Of a stretch of 64,000 nt of DNA, positions 12,201 to 22,833 are shown piece after piece. Position 1 is the stretch's first letter, and each line of letters opens with the position of its first letter. Origin of the DNA: Clavelina lepadiformis (lineage: Eukaryota > Chordata > Ascidiacea > Aplousobranchia > Clavelinidae); the NCBI RefSeq assembly GCF_947623445.1, contig NC_135243.1, forward strand, positions 4,776,501-4,840,500, in the 5' to 3' direction. A program made the position numbers and the translations under genes. A model generated the notes under the pieces. It was not told the origin of the DNA and made no database searches. It saw only the letters and a program-made list of their open reading frames with translations.

Positions 12201-13343
12201 ACAATTTTGAAACCAAACCAAACGTTTTTTTTCCGTAGAGTCGATATGCATTTTGCTAAAGCATTACAAACCGTACCCTACAAGATATCCTTGAAATTCT
12301 TATCAAAATATTTTTAAAGAATTTTTAGTTTATAGTATTATGTTGTATTTTTAATTTGTATTTTAAACATTTTTATAGCTGTATATATTTCCTTATTGGT
12401 CGTGTCAAAACAACTGTAACAAAACAAAAAACGTCAAGAAAAAAGTAATAAAAAAGTTAATGAAAAAAAGCGATATATAACAAGCCGCAAGGATGTTGGT
12501 TGTATATTCTTGTTTGACAAATATCGGTTCGAAGAATTGTTTGCTGTATCGTTTATCTTCATATTTACGTAAACGTATTAAAGGTAGTAACGTAGTTATT
12601 AAAGGCTGTAAATCTTTTACAATTTAAAGTATCATGCGAATGGACGAGGTCCGTGGGTGGCTAAACAAGCAGACAAAAGTTGATCATTGTCTAAAGGTCA
12701 CTTTAGTGGCCTGCAGGTGCAACGAGGAGCCCAGTAAAAAATCATGTACGTGGAAATGTTTGTTTACTCTGTCATGGACATAGTTACATAACCAGAGAGG
12801 TTATATGTCATCCAGAAAGCAAAATGGTTTCAATGATTGATAGAAAAGAAACGGTTGCAAACGGATTTTGACCAAACGAGACAAGATAGATCAATTATCA
12901 TACAGAGCACTATGATGATGATGTGCAGATGCAGCGCAGCTAGCCTGGTGGTCATCGGTTGAACTAAAAGCTGCGGAAAAATTAAAAACGATTTTATGTC
13001 ATCTTGAAACATTGATAATGTTTGAAAAGGTATCAACTTGCGTTTATGTTTTCCAAAATCGAGTATTTACAACTCGTCAAGACACTTATTAGGTCATTTC
13101 AAAGCTTTTTGCCATTCTCTCCAACTATTAGTGATGAGCAGTGCATAAAATCAAGAAGTTTGACGTTCTACGTCGAAGGTCTAAAAAATCCCATTTACAA
13201 TAGTATAAAGAAGAAGACACAGAACAGTGCAAGCATTAGATGGATCTACAGAAGGATTTTACATAAGCAATTCTTTTTATATTTTATAAAATCAAAGATC
13301 GTCGAGCGTAAAGATATTTTCTTATTTTTTTCTATTTCACATC
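9213..13343. other. Long intergenic stretch inside the Reeler cluster
   Basis: About 4 kb with no convincing gene. Short ORFs on both strands lack signal peptides, domains or consistent splice partners. One 25-base segment (10236-10260) has a strong acceptor and donor and begins with ATG, but no following exon could be matched. No Reeler exon relic was seen here. Confidence 0.5.
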
Positions 13344-13350
13344 TATAAAA
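13344..13350 (+). promoter_or_regulatory. TATA box candidate of Reeler gene 2
   Basis: TATAAAA lies 114 bp upstream of the ATG at 13464, comparable to the TATA-like site of Reeler gene 1. Confidence 0.35.
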
Positions 13351-13463
13351 TCAGCAAAAGTAAATACTTGATGTTTTACTCTCTCGTGTAGATTTTTCTT
13401 ATTGCAGTAAGATTAAGACAATACCTTTGATTACTTCGTTTATCTGAGAGCAGAATCTCCGCA

Positions 13464-15111
13464 ATGAAATCTTTCTACGTAGCAATCTTTGTCGCATATT
13501 TCTATGTGCAAGCAACCTCGGCAACACCGAATGGAGCGCCGACAAAGGCTTGCACAAGTATGTCGCCAGGTCACTTAGTAAGCGGATCCACGACTGATTA
13601 TATAAAGACCCAGTCGTTGTCTAATTCAAGGTACAGCGTCGCCACAATGGCAAAGAATTACAGCGCAGGAAGCGTAGTGAAAGGTATAATTTTCTCAAAT
13701 ATTTTCTTATATGATATACAGTATACGCATTTGCTAACGATTGGCGTTAACACATACGAGTTTAATTTAACCTTTATAGGAGCTTATTTTAACCTTTATA
13801 TTTCACTACCGCGGATTTATAGTTTGGATCGAGGATAGCCAGACTGAAGGCTACAGGGGCATCCTACTGCAGGCAAGGACACTGAATGGAGACAGCGCTC
13901 TTGGCCGTTGGAATACTCCACCTGCGAACACGAAACTGCTCAAATGTGTTGAAGCTGACGACGCGGTTACACATAGCAACACTACGCTGAAAACAAGCGA
14001 TGCGGTGTACGAGTGGTTACCATCAAAAGACTACGGAAGCATAGCATTCGTGTAAGTTATGAGTTGTGGGTATAAGGTTTACCGACTAATTTTATTTTAT
14101 CGTTTTAAGGAGGAATCCCATCTCGCCTCGGTGAGCAATAATTTGGCATTTACCCAAATGTAATCTGCACACAGCAGTTTTCAATAGCTAGCTACTCAAA
14201 AACTGCTTGTCTTGAAATGATCGGATTTTCATAGTTTGGAAGATTTTCAACAAATTGTTCATGTTGGGAAAAGTATACATTGTTCAAAACAACGATTTTG
14301 ACAAGTTGCACATATATCAATATTTCTCTTCGAAATGCCGCCTTCTCGTTGCGCCGAACTCTCCAAAAAAATGCCCAAGAGGAAAAAAGAAATCGGTCCC
14401 GCATAGGATGAACTAAAGAGAATAAGAATATCCCGATTGTGACCACCCCCTAATGGCCATCTCTTCATTTTTGTCTTTGGCTATATCATCGGCTCGCTCA
14501 TATGTGAATCATTAGGCCTAATCTCAGACAGAAGCTAATATTTGGGTAGAATACGCTAATATCTCAAAATTATAAAGTCAAGTTTTATGAAACAATCATT
14601 GACTGGTAGTCGTGGCTTTTTTTTAAAGTCACCAAATATCAGGTTTCATGTAAAATGCAATTACCAAAAAGGTTCTGGTTCCACTGTGTGTAGGGGGCGG
14701 TTACACCCGGGGTAGGAAACCAGGCTAATCAACCAGCTGCATTATCGCAATCACACAAACATGTCCCGTAAATGACGACATACTGTGCTTCAAAACATGT
14801 TGTCAAAAGCACGATGGAGAGAAACAATGGTAACCAAGAGACAGAAAAGTTCTTGTGAAAACCTTTCGTTTTTTTTTCAAAACAAAGCAATTAAAAATTA
14901 GCTGCAAAAAAGCGCTAATGTGCATATTCTTTTTCGATGCTGCTATAAGTCTGTTTTCTTTTGCAGGGCGACTGTAGCTGAAACCCACGATGTCTTTTGG
15001 GTTCAGTTAAAATCTTCGACCTTAACAGGAGGAGCGTCTCAACTGTACAGTAACTGTCATTTGTTGTTGACGACGGTTACACTGCTAATATCCACTTTGC
15101 TTCAGCGTTAG
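13464..15111 (+). CDS. Reeler-domain secreted protein 2, predicted GPI-anchored
   Basis: Exons 13464-13683, 13823-14051 and 14967-15111 encode 197 residues with the same intron phases as gene 1; exon 2 is again exactly 229 bases. The signal peptide (MKSFYVAIFVAYFYVQ) leads into a Reeler domain with KACTSMSPGH, RYSVATM, GYRGILLQAR, LGRWNTPPANTKLLKC, YEWLPSKDYGSIAFVAT and VFWVQLKSST. The C-terminus (GGASQLYSNCHLLL onward) is hydrophobic to the last residues, as expected for GPI anchoring. The enlarged second intron carries a candidate MITE at 14429-14715. AATAAA is at 15208-15213. It is a clear paralogue of its neighbours; its function is unknown beyond the family. Confidence 0.86.
14429..14715. 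mobile_element. Candidate MITE marked by long inverted repeats
   Basis: The left arm at 14429-14452 (TATCCCGATTGTGACC then ACCCCCTA) matches the reverse complement of the right arm at 14691-14715 (CTACCCCGGGTGTAACC then GCCCCCTA) over about 24 bases with few mismatches. The arms face inward, as terminal repeats do, and the span of 287 bp fits a MITE. I did not find a clean target-site duplication, so the superfamily is not assigned. It sits wholly inside intron 2 of Reeler gene 2. Confidence 0.45.
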
Positions 15112-15207
15112 TTCTGAAATTTAGAATGGCTCGATGTAATTTGTTGAAATTTATTACGTAAGACTTCTAGAAAGAAACCTCAAAAATCCTAAAAAACAAA
15201 AATACTT

Positions 15208-15213
15208 AATAAA
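15208..15213 (+). terminator. Poly(A) signal of Reeler gene 2
   Basis: AATAAA 97 bp after the stop at 15111, a spacing close to that of gene 1. Confidence 0.5.
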
Positions 15214-16761
15214 AATTGAGATACAGTAGAATGCAATTACATTGAAAAATACAAATATACGCAAGGAAATGAGGTTGTTTTTTTTTTGCGTACAAATGTG
15301 TTGCCTAGCCAGCTACTGAAAATTAATCAAGAATATATACAGCTACATCTCGGTTGAAACTAAACTTGATTCTTAACACCAATTGCAAACTTGTCTGGTA
15401 CAGGTGCCTGCACATAATCTACAACTGCACCAAAAAAACTTGAAAAGAAATTGTTCTGTTAACCTTTTGTTTTGAAATATACATACTATAACATGCTTTA
15501 TTATATGTTAAATTAGTCGACAAACATGCAGGCTGCACATTTTTAAACTCTAACTCGAACTCTAACAGTTAACTGATAACTCACTGAGAAAAAAATGTTT
15601 ATAAGTGCCTTTGTTCTTCCTGCGCAAAATCAATTACATAACCTCTCCTGATGACAGTTTTGTTTTGTTTTGATGATCAGAAGAAATATAAATAAACAAA
15701 TGCAATAAACTTGAGCCAATAGTTTGTGACAAATCTGTGGATGCGGGTTAATGCGGGATTTATCACCAGAGTGCTGGCGACATTCATCTGAACTTTTATT
15801 TGAGTGACTGTCAACTTGGTATAGTCAAAGTTATATCACATTTACAAAACAGTTTAAAACTGCAAGGTCTAGAAAGCGTATAAATAACATACATTTGCAC
15901 TGACAGTGCATCAGTGGAAAAATGAAATAGAAATGAGTGCAGGTAGCACAAAGCATGTGCAATTGTGCATAGCATAGAGGCAGCACATAAGAGCCCTGTG
16001 CAAGCGGCGTAAAAAAGTAACGGTTCGACGCAGAATAATAAGCAACTAGTGTCATAGTGATAATGTCTTGTTCACGTAGTAATGACGACGTCACGGCGAT
16101 TGGTTTTTTGAGCTGGTCAGAAAAAAAAAATCTACATATTGTAAAAAAACGTTCCTAGATGAGATGGCTTGGATTTAGCAAATGCATTCGAACGGAAAAA
16201 AATGCTATGTACTTCATCTATTCTGACTTACAATGACTTGGCATTATGGCCATACACCGCGCTGCATCGTAATACTTATTTATTGGTATTGGCAAACTTG
16301 CACGTTGCAGTAGAAGTGAGAACACGGCAATAGATTTGTGCGGAGTTAACGATTATCGATACTTTTTCTAACATTTCTATACATTGATACTTTCAGGTTA
16401 AAGCCACAGTTGCAAGACTTGCAGAGCTTGGTCGTAGTGTAAAGAAGTTACGCGATAAACAAGTCCAATATAAGATTCGGTTATCAGTAGATTATTCAGA
16501 AAGACGTATTGTGTATATCAGAAGTGCGATACCAGCTTGAAGAATAAAACTGAATATGTGAGTTACGAAAAAAATGACTTAAGAAACTTCGGTTAAAAGC
16601 CAAATGCACAGTTTCGGTCGGCTCGAGTTTTGTGAAAGTTCTAGTCCTCATATATACTACAACAACAAGTTATTGGTTTACGTATCTATGATTCTGTTAA
16701 GATCCTAAGACTGTATTTTTCTTTATCGAGATTTATCTGTAAACCAAAGAAGATCATAAAA
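15214..16761. other. Intergenic DNA between Reeler 2 and Reeler 3
   Basis: No ORF with recognisable content and no complete repeat recognised. The minus-strand ORF at 15831-16094 is cysteine- and aromatic-rich by composition only. A TATATA run near 16650 is a weak promoter candidate for the next gene. Confidence 0.5.
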
Positions 16762-18262
16762 ATGAGCTATTTGTACCTGGTTGCATTTGTCTCTTTCACT
16801 TGTGTCCATACCTCTTTGGGGTTGCCAAATGGGGCACCAACAGGTGTTTGCACGACCATGACACCCAGACACGTCAACTCGTCTACCAACGAAGTTATCC
16901 AAGCTCAAACGGCGACAAGGTACAGTGTTGTCACAATGGCTTCAAACTACAGTGCAGGAGACGTCGTGAGAGGTAATTGCGATGACCAAAACCTTGCTCT
17001 TTAACTAATGAACCTATCAAAGGTTTACCTGTATCAACTGTTCACCTATCTCTATCTCAGTTCTCAAACTTTTTTGAAAGAAATTACGCAACGGTCTCCT
17101 AGCATTTTTTTAAATGCCTCACGGTCCCTTAAAAAATCAACACAGAACAACAGGTTGGTTTTTATGGTATCAATGTGACGGGTGTATCTGCTTCTTTGCA
17201 ACCAGTTCGGCTTTGTTTGGTTCCGTTTTGGACACCGTAACCCTAATATTGTGAATCACATACAACCGGTTTCGAGCTTTGCCTTGATGGCAAGTAAGGC
17301 CGTTTTTTTGGAAGGTGCTTCGCGGTCCCAGAAAATTGTCTCGCCGACCCCAGTTTGAGAACCACTGCTTTAACTAATCAATAGATTTTTATCAGCAACA
17401 ATTTACTTGACACAAATGACCTTTATGCATACAGTTTGGATTGCGGACAATCAATCCACAGGCTACAGAGGTATCCTGCTACAAGCAAGAAACCTAAATG
17501 GAAGTAGCGCACTTGGCCGCTGGAGAACCCCACCGACTAACACAAAGCTGATAACTTGCAGTAGCACAGACGACGCCGTGACTCACAGCAACACAGAATT
17601 AAAGACAAACACTCATAGGTTTGATTGGGAAGCTTCGGAAAACTATGGGGATCTCCAGTTTGTGTAAGTGACTTTGTTTTACGCCGTATAGTTTGGGACA
17701 TTTTGTTTTGCTGGAACCTTCTATATTCTTTTCATACTGATTGATTTTGAGGTATTTCACTGACGCCCAAGTAGCCTACTTATACAGTGCTTCCAACAAA
17801 AACGATTATTCTTGTACTTTGTTATTGGCAGTGGCTACTGTAACAATCATGATAAGCGTATTGAAACAGTGTTTTATTATAAACGTTTTCATGTTGTTCC
17901 AATACCGTGGCTGCTATGTAGTTACGTATGTTTTAGTTTGCACTGCCAGGTAAGGTATCGCTTTAGAACGTGCTTCAATGCCCATATCTTGTCCCTATTC
18001 TTCTTCTTCCTTTTATCAATTGCAGGGTCATGCTGTTGCTGAATTTTGCTTTGTCGTTTGAATTTACTTCTTCTTTCGTATTATGCGATGCTACTATAAG
18101 TCTGTTTTCTTTTACAGGGCGACTGTGGCTGAAAACCACGATGTCTTCTGGGTTCAGTTGAAATCTTCGACTGTAACTGGTGAAGCCTGTCACCTTATTT
18201 TCAGCAAATACTACTTGCTGCTAACGACTTTTGCACCCTTGATGTTTACTATGCTTCATTAA
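16762..18262 (+). CDS. Reeler-domain secreted protein 3, predicted GPI-anchored
   Basis: Exons 16762-16972, 17435-17663 and 18118-18262 encode 194 residues. Signal peptide, then a Reeler domain with GVCTTMTPRH, YSVVTM, GYRGILLQAR, LGRWRTPPTNTKLITC, DWEASENYGDLQFVAT and VFWVQLKSST. The GGAS stretch seen before the tail in genes 1 and 2 has become GEAC, but the C-terminus remains hydrophobic, so GPI attachment is plausible but less certain. Intron 1 holds a hAT MITE (17058-17367). Intron 2 holds decayed terminal-exon fragments (17757-18050), which makes the correct acceptor at 18116-18117 the second of two exon-3-like starts. I chose it because only that one continues in frame through the conserved FWVQLKSS block. 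Confidence 0.85.
17058..17367. mobile_element. hAT-type MITE (310 bp) in intron 1 of Reeler gene 3
   Basis: The left end CAGTTCTCAAACTTTTTT and the reverse-complemented right end CAGTGGTTCTCAAACTGGGG are hAT termini of the CAGTGGTTCTCAAAC type; the left copy lacks two bases. Flanking 8-mers ctctatct (17050-17057) and ctttaact (17368-17375) agree at 6 of 8 positions, an aged hAT duplication. There is no coding capacity inside. Confidence 0.65.
17757..18050 (+). pseudogene. Decayed exon-3 fragments of a Reeler gene inside intron 2 of gene 3
   Basis: At 17757-17878 one frame reads YLYSASN, then a seven-residue insertion-like stretch, then CTLLLAVATVTIMIS, close to the tail LYSNCHLLLTTVTLLIS of gene 2. 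At 18017-18050 a TTGCAG acceptor is followed by GGTCATGCTGTTGCTGAA, close to the start of a genuine exon 3 in gene 1 (GGCTACTGTTGCTGAA). The tail-like piece precedes the start-like piece, so these are remnants of at least two copies, not one intact exon. They probably result from unequal exchange between tandem genes. An alternative terminal exon is conceivable but the fragments lack the FWVQLKSS core. Confidence 0.5.
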
Positions 18263-20006
18263 TATTTGTTAAATTCTTAAATATTAATCCTCATATACAA
18301 AGTTATACACATCGTAACCTCACTAATTGCTTTATATCGTTGTCAAACAATTTCTGGATTTTGTCGTCAAGTACAATCACACATAATTGTAACGAAAATA
18401 TAATGGAAAACTTAAGAAAACTAAGAAGTGGTTTGAACTCAAGAAAAGTAAATTCAGTCTAATTTAAGCCAAAAGAAACAGCCTGGTACTTACGAACAAA
18501 AAACTTAAATTAACCATTTTTAAGTTCTGGTTCACTGAATAACGAATCCTTAGGATGGGATCAAATGTTCAATAGACATCTTATCTTTCTTATCGCGATT
18601 TTCCGACATAAAAAAGCAAAACACAACACAACGTTCAAATTAGTGTACAAGAGTAACAGATAAAGGTTAACCTTTAAATTTGTAAAAATTTGGCCTAGGT
18701 AATTGTGCATGTTTCATGTTTGTTTAACATTCGCAACTATCATGGTCTCTGCCAACAACTTGCAATTATTGCCAAGAATTATAAAAATTTAACACCCGAC
18801 ATCATTTGAGAGCTCGCGTAATCGTTTACAGGCATCCAGGCAAATAACTTGAACGGTTTTGATGGATTATAACCGTGGCAAATTAGGTTCGTTTTGATCG
18901 TGATCACATTACAATAACCTCAGCATTTATGAATTAATTATTATCAAAGTAAACATTGGCAAAGCATTATCGGTCCAAATACCTCCCGGAGTAAACCGAT
19001 GCATTGTCTGGCTGGAAGATACCAAAGCACAACCATATATGTCAAAGATACGTACACTATTGATAGCGCTAAATGTAATGACAGATTTTTATCGAAAAGC
19101 GGTTATTAGGCTACATATGAAATCATTTCATTAGGTTTGCATCCGTACACTCTTTGCAGCACTTCACTAGGAAATGATCAATATTTCAACAAGTAGACCA
19201 TTATGTTGAAAGCAAACTAATTGTTAGCAAAAACAAAAATGTCCGCACAATGATATGATAATATTCAGTGTTTACAAGACAAACCCGACAACTTTGGATG
19301 CCTTGTTTTTATGGAAGAGAACTTTGTACTGAAGGGGTATTTGATGCTCACGCAAAAATAATTATATAGATAATAATAATAATTTTTAACGCATTGTAAA
19401 CAGTGCCTTATACGGAGCGGATAGAATATGCATGCAAGCCAATACGTCAGGATTCCGACAGAAGTATTATGTTACTTCCGTCTGTAAAGTGTCTCCAATG
19501 TCTGTTGGTGTTATTGAGCGAATCCTGAACAGCACAAAATCATGCAAAAAACGCATTTTGAAAAAAAAAGAATACAGGATAGGTATCATTTTTAATATCG
19601 TCCGTATTAACAATTTCTCTTGTATAGAGTACTGAACCGCATTCAGAAGCGTCGTAAACAGTTTATCAGCAGTAGAAACTGAAGCGTAATATATACACAG
19701 AACAGAGATCATAAACGCAGATGAATAGGAACAAAAACCAACACAGCTTTAGTAAACTAGTCAAGATCTTTTGCACATAAAATAATTCGCAAAAGGTTAA
19801 CGACAATGGACGAATTTCTTCTAACGTCTCCCAAATAAAAAGTAATGATAAATAACGTGGAGTAGCCTATGTAAAAACATAGTCGTAGTATGATCTCCTT
19901 CCCTATGTAGATATTATATACATACAATTAATCATAGCATATTGAATATTCAGCGTATACAATAGTTTAAAATCCAACATAATTAATATCTGAGTTAAGA
20001 GTTCTT
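18263..20006. other. Intergenic DNA between Reeler 3 and Reeler 4
   Basis: About 1.7 kb with no supported gene. AT-rich, with scattered short ORFs lacking domain content. No canonical AATAAA was seen just after Reeler gene 3. Confidence 0.5.
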
Positions 20007-20012
20007 GTGAGA

Positions 20013-21292
20013 ATGATGCTGGTCTACCTGGTCATCTTTATAACTTTCGTTGGTTCTCAAACCGCATCTGGGTATCCGAGTGGAGCGCCAGCATCGAGTT
20101 GCAACAGCATGATGCCCAGGCATAAACTCAACGGATCTTCCACTGTCTTTATTTCAGGGCAAACGTCGACAAGGTACAGTGTCGTCACAATGGCCTTAAA
20201 CCACAGTGTAGGAGACGTTGTGAGAGGTAAAAGTTCTCCTACAAACTTCACTTCATAATTGCTATGGGGATGAATACTTGTAATTTAAAGATTTGCAATC
20301 CTTTTCGTCAATGGGTATGAAGGTCCAATTAACTTCTTCTACATTCGATCTTACGTAGTTTGGGTGGAGGACAACCAAACCACTGGCTACAAAGGTATCC
20401 TCCTGCAGGCAAGGACACCCAATGGGCACAGTGCCAGAGGTACATGGAGAAGCCCACCAGCCAATACAAAACTAATCGCTTGTGATGAAGGCAACGATAC
20501 CGTAAGCCACAGCAATACAATGCTGAAGACACACAACGACGTTTACGAATGGGTGCCGGGGAAGTCATACGGCAAGATACAGTTTGTGTAAGTGTCAGTT
20601 TTATCAAAATTGTTAAGTCAATACACAAGTTTCGTTGAACGACACTTTCATCGGTCATTTGATAAGTCATCTTACGCAAGTGTGGGTAGTCTATACGCTA
20701 GTAAATGGACCCGGCAGAATACACACAATTACTGTCTTATTAATGTGTTTTTGGGTGTACGTTATATAGAAGCAACAACACCATACGTCATCAATAACCA
20801 CACCCTATCGGGATGTATAATATTACAGCAAAACGTTACAGTAATCCTACACTGCCGGTGTCAGTTGCGTTGCCTTAAGCCTATATAGTGGAAGAGAGCA
20901 GTAGTCCGACGTCTAAAAATCACTGCCAGCATATGTGTCTTGGCATAACACTTGAAGACACGCCTGAAGGGGGCGTGAAGCTTAGCTTTTTTCGACTTTC
21001 CGCCAATTTAATCCAAATGTTCACCAGCAAGCTTAGGTATTTGCATAAGCAAGCCGATGACTGCATAAGAGTCAAGACATTACAAAAATATTACAGCACA
21101 AAACCTAACAGGTTAACGGATAACTCCATTGACGTTAATTTTTACAGGGCTACCATAGCTGCATCGCGCTCTGTTTTTTGGGTCCAGTTGAAATCTTCTA
21201 CAATCAATGGAGCATCACGTCTGCTATACAGCAACTGCAACTTGATTCTTACAATGTTCAATTTTCTAATTACAGCTGCACTTAGGTATTAA
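20013..21292 (+). CDS. Reeler-domain secreted protein 4, predicted GPI-anchored
   Basis: Exons 20013-20226, 20359-20587 and 21148-21292 encode 195 residues; exon 2 is again 229 bases. The ATG at 20013 is the first of two tandem ATGs and is preferred over the in-frame GTG at 20007. The signal peptide (MMLVYLVIFITFVG) is followed by a Reeler domain with SSCNSMMPRH, RYSVVTM, GYKGILLQAR, NTKLIAC, YEWVPGKSYGKIQFVAT and VFWVQLKSST. The C-terminal tail (LLYSNCNLILTMFNFLI) is hydrophobic and fits a GPI signal. AATAAA is at 21379-21384. It is the most divergent in the sugar-free loop after LLQAR (PNGHSARGTWRSPP). Confidence 0.86.
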
Positions 21293-21378
21293 TTCTAAGC
21301 GTTTAACACTTTTAGCAATCAGTGGGCAATAACATACATAATCACTCCATGTACATATACTTTCAATAAGATTTTGTA

Positions 21379-21384
21379 AATAAA
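21379..21384 (+). terminator. Poly(A) signal of Reeler gene 4
   Basis: AATAAA 87 bp after the stop at 21292; a second hexamer follows at about 21411. Confidence 0.5.
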
Positions 21385-21816
21385 CGAAACGTATAAATTA
21401 CATAACGAAGAAATAAAATTTGTCACCAATATAAAGCAGCTGTTGAGCCGTCGAGTTTGACCAGGTTATGATGGAACATGTCTACTTAAAAGCTGTATAC
21501 CTTCAAGTTGAACAACGACATCTAACATCCCAAGCTAGGCAAAGGCGTTTACAAACTACCGACTGTATTTAGTGATGCTGTACATCACTGTCGATACAAC
21601 GGAGAAAATTACATCTGGCGGCGAGCATCAATGTCATCCACCTTCCAAATATTATCATTGGTTTGCAGTTTTGCTGTACAGTACAAACTCGGGCTCGTCA
21701 ACAATGCCTTCCATTTTTGTCATGGCCAGAATGCCAAGGCCAATGCCAGAAACATTATCACATTGTAACTACAGTAAATTATACAGGGATTTTACAAACA
21801 GTGTACCTACTACAAA

Positions 21817-22833
21817 TCATGCTAATCCTGACCACGCAATAGATGAATAAATGACATCATTATTTTCATCCAGAGAACACAACAAGAGAGTTTTTTTAAC
21901 ACTGGTGGCCAGTCTGCCTAAAGCTGAGTAATCTGTTAGGGACAAGTTTTTTTGAAAGGGTACGCAGTATGCAATGTAAGTAGAATGATATAGACCTGGG
22001 TCACCTGGGTAAACCAGAAAATGTCCACCAAACTTCATACCGTCTGTTAAAAAGTAACCTTGGTGATGGAGATCGCGAAAAACTTCATACTGGATATTTT
22101 CATCAGCAGATAGTTCAATATCTGAAGAGCTTAACGAAGGATATCTGAAGTCAAACTGACTTTTCTCAGGCAACCTAACCCAAGTTTGTTCTGTTCCATA
22201 GCGCTCCACCTTTTCAATTTCTGATAACTTAAATTGTTCGAAGTCCACAACAGCGTGTTCTGCTGTGGCAGTACTGGACATATCCATACTGCAAACAGAA
22301 TCAGCTGTATTTTTACATTCAATACGAGCAATGTCGGGATTTCGACAAGTAGCCATTGGTTGTGAGGTCTCAATACTATCAATTTTAGTCAAATCATTTT
22401 TCTTTTCTTGTTTTTCTAACTTGAGTTGTTTTCCACGTTTAATGTCCGTCGCCATCATATCCAAATCGATCAACTTCTGTTCCTGTTTCAGCCGCTTCTG
22501 AATTTCATATTGTTTTAATCTTTCGTCTTTGATCTTCTCCTTGTATCCACTTAAGTCAACATCAGTAGGAAAATTAGACTGGTCCAACATCTTGGAATTG
22601 ACAAAATTCAGGATAAATTTTGCCTCAATCTTGCTCAAGTTAAGTGGGATTCCTAGCTGAGAGTTTTGTCTTGACTTTCGAGGAAAACATCCGCTAAGTG
22701 AGCCCACAATCCGATATTTTTCTCGTAGCAACTGGACGTCTTCAGAACTCCAAACAAGGATTTTTCCATGACAATTATAAATCGTCACTTCACTCACATC
22801 CTGGTTGGTTTCCATATTGTCCTCGTTTAACAT
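21817..22833 (-). CDS. TSEN34: tRNA-splicing endonuclease catalytic subunit Sen34
   Basis: An uninterrupted 338-codon frame encodes a complete Sen34. The C-terminal endonuclease domain (about 248-338) has GYFLTDGMKFGGHFLVYPGDP, then YHSTYIAYC, then SVKKTLLLCS. Alignment by eye to the known catalytic triad spacing gives Y275, H283 and K314, all present; the intervals (8 and 31) equal those of human TSEN34. The N-terminal third (IYNCHGKILVW, GIPLNLSKIEAKFI) matches the family N-terminal fold. The middle, 95-245, is lysine/glutamate-rich and low in conservation. Sen34 cuts the 3' splice site of intron-containing pre-tRNAs in the nuclear TSEN complex. A TTTTTAG acceptor-like sequence ends right before the ATG, so an upstream untranslated exon or spliced leader is possible. 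Confidence 0.94.
   Translation of the reverse strand: MLNEDNMETNQDVSEVTIYNCHGKILVWSSEDVQLLREKYRIVGSLSGCFPRKSRQNSQLGIPLNLSKIEAKFILNFVNSKMLDQSNFPTDVDLSGYKEKIKDERLKQYEIQKRLKQEQKLIDLDMMATDIKRGKQLKLEKQEKKNDLTKIDSIETSQPMATCRNPDIARIECKNTADSVCSMDMSSTATAEHAVVDFEQFKLSEIEKVERYGTEQTWVRLPEKSQFDFRYPSLSSSDIELSADENIQYEVFRDLHHQGYFLTDGMKFGGHFLVYPGDPGLYHSTYIAYCVPFQKNLSLTDYSALGRLATSVKKTLLLCSLDENNDVIYSSIAWSGLA

Noticed and set aside
20007-20012. GTG start giving MRMM for Reeler gene 4
   Set aside because: A eukaryotic gene would use the ATG at 20013; the GTG adds nothing to the signal peptide.
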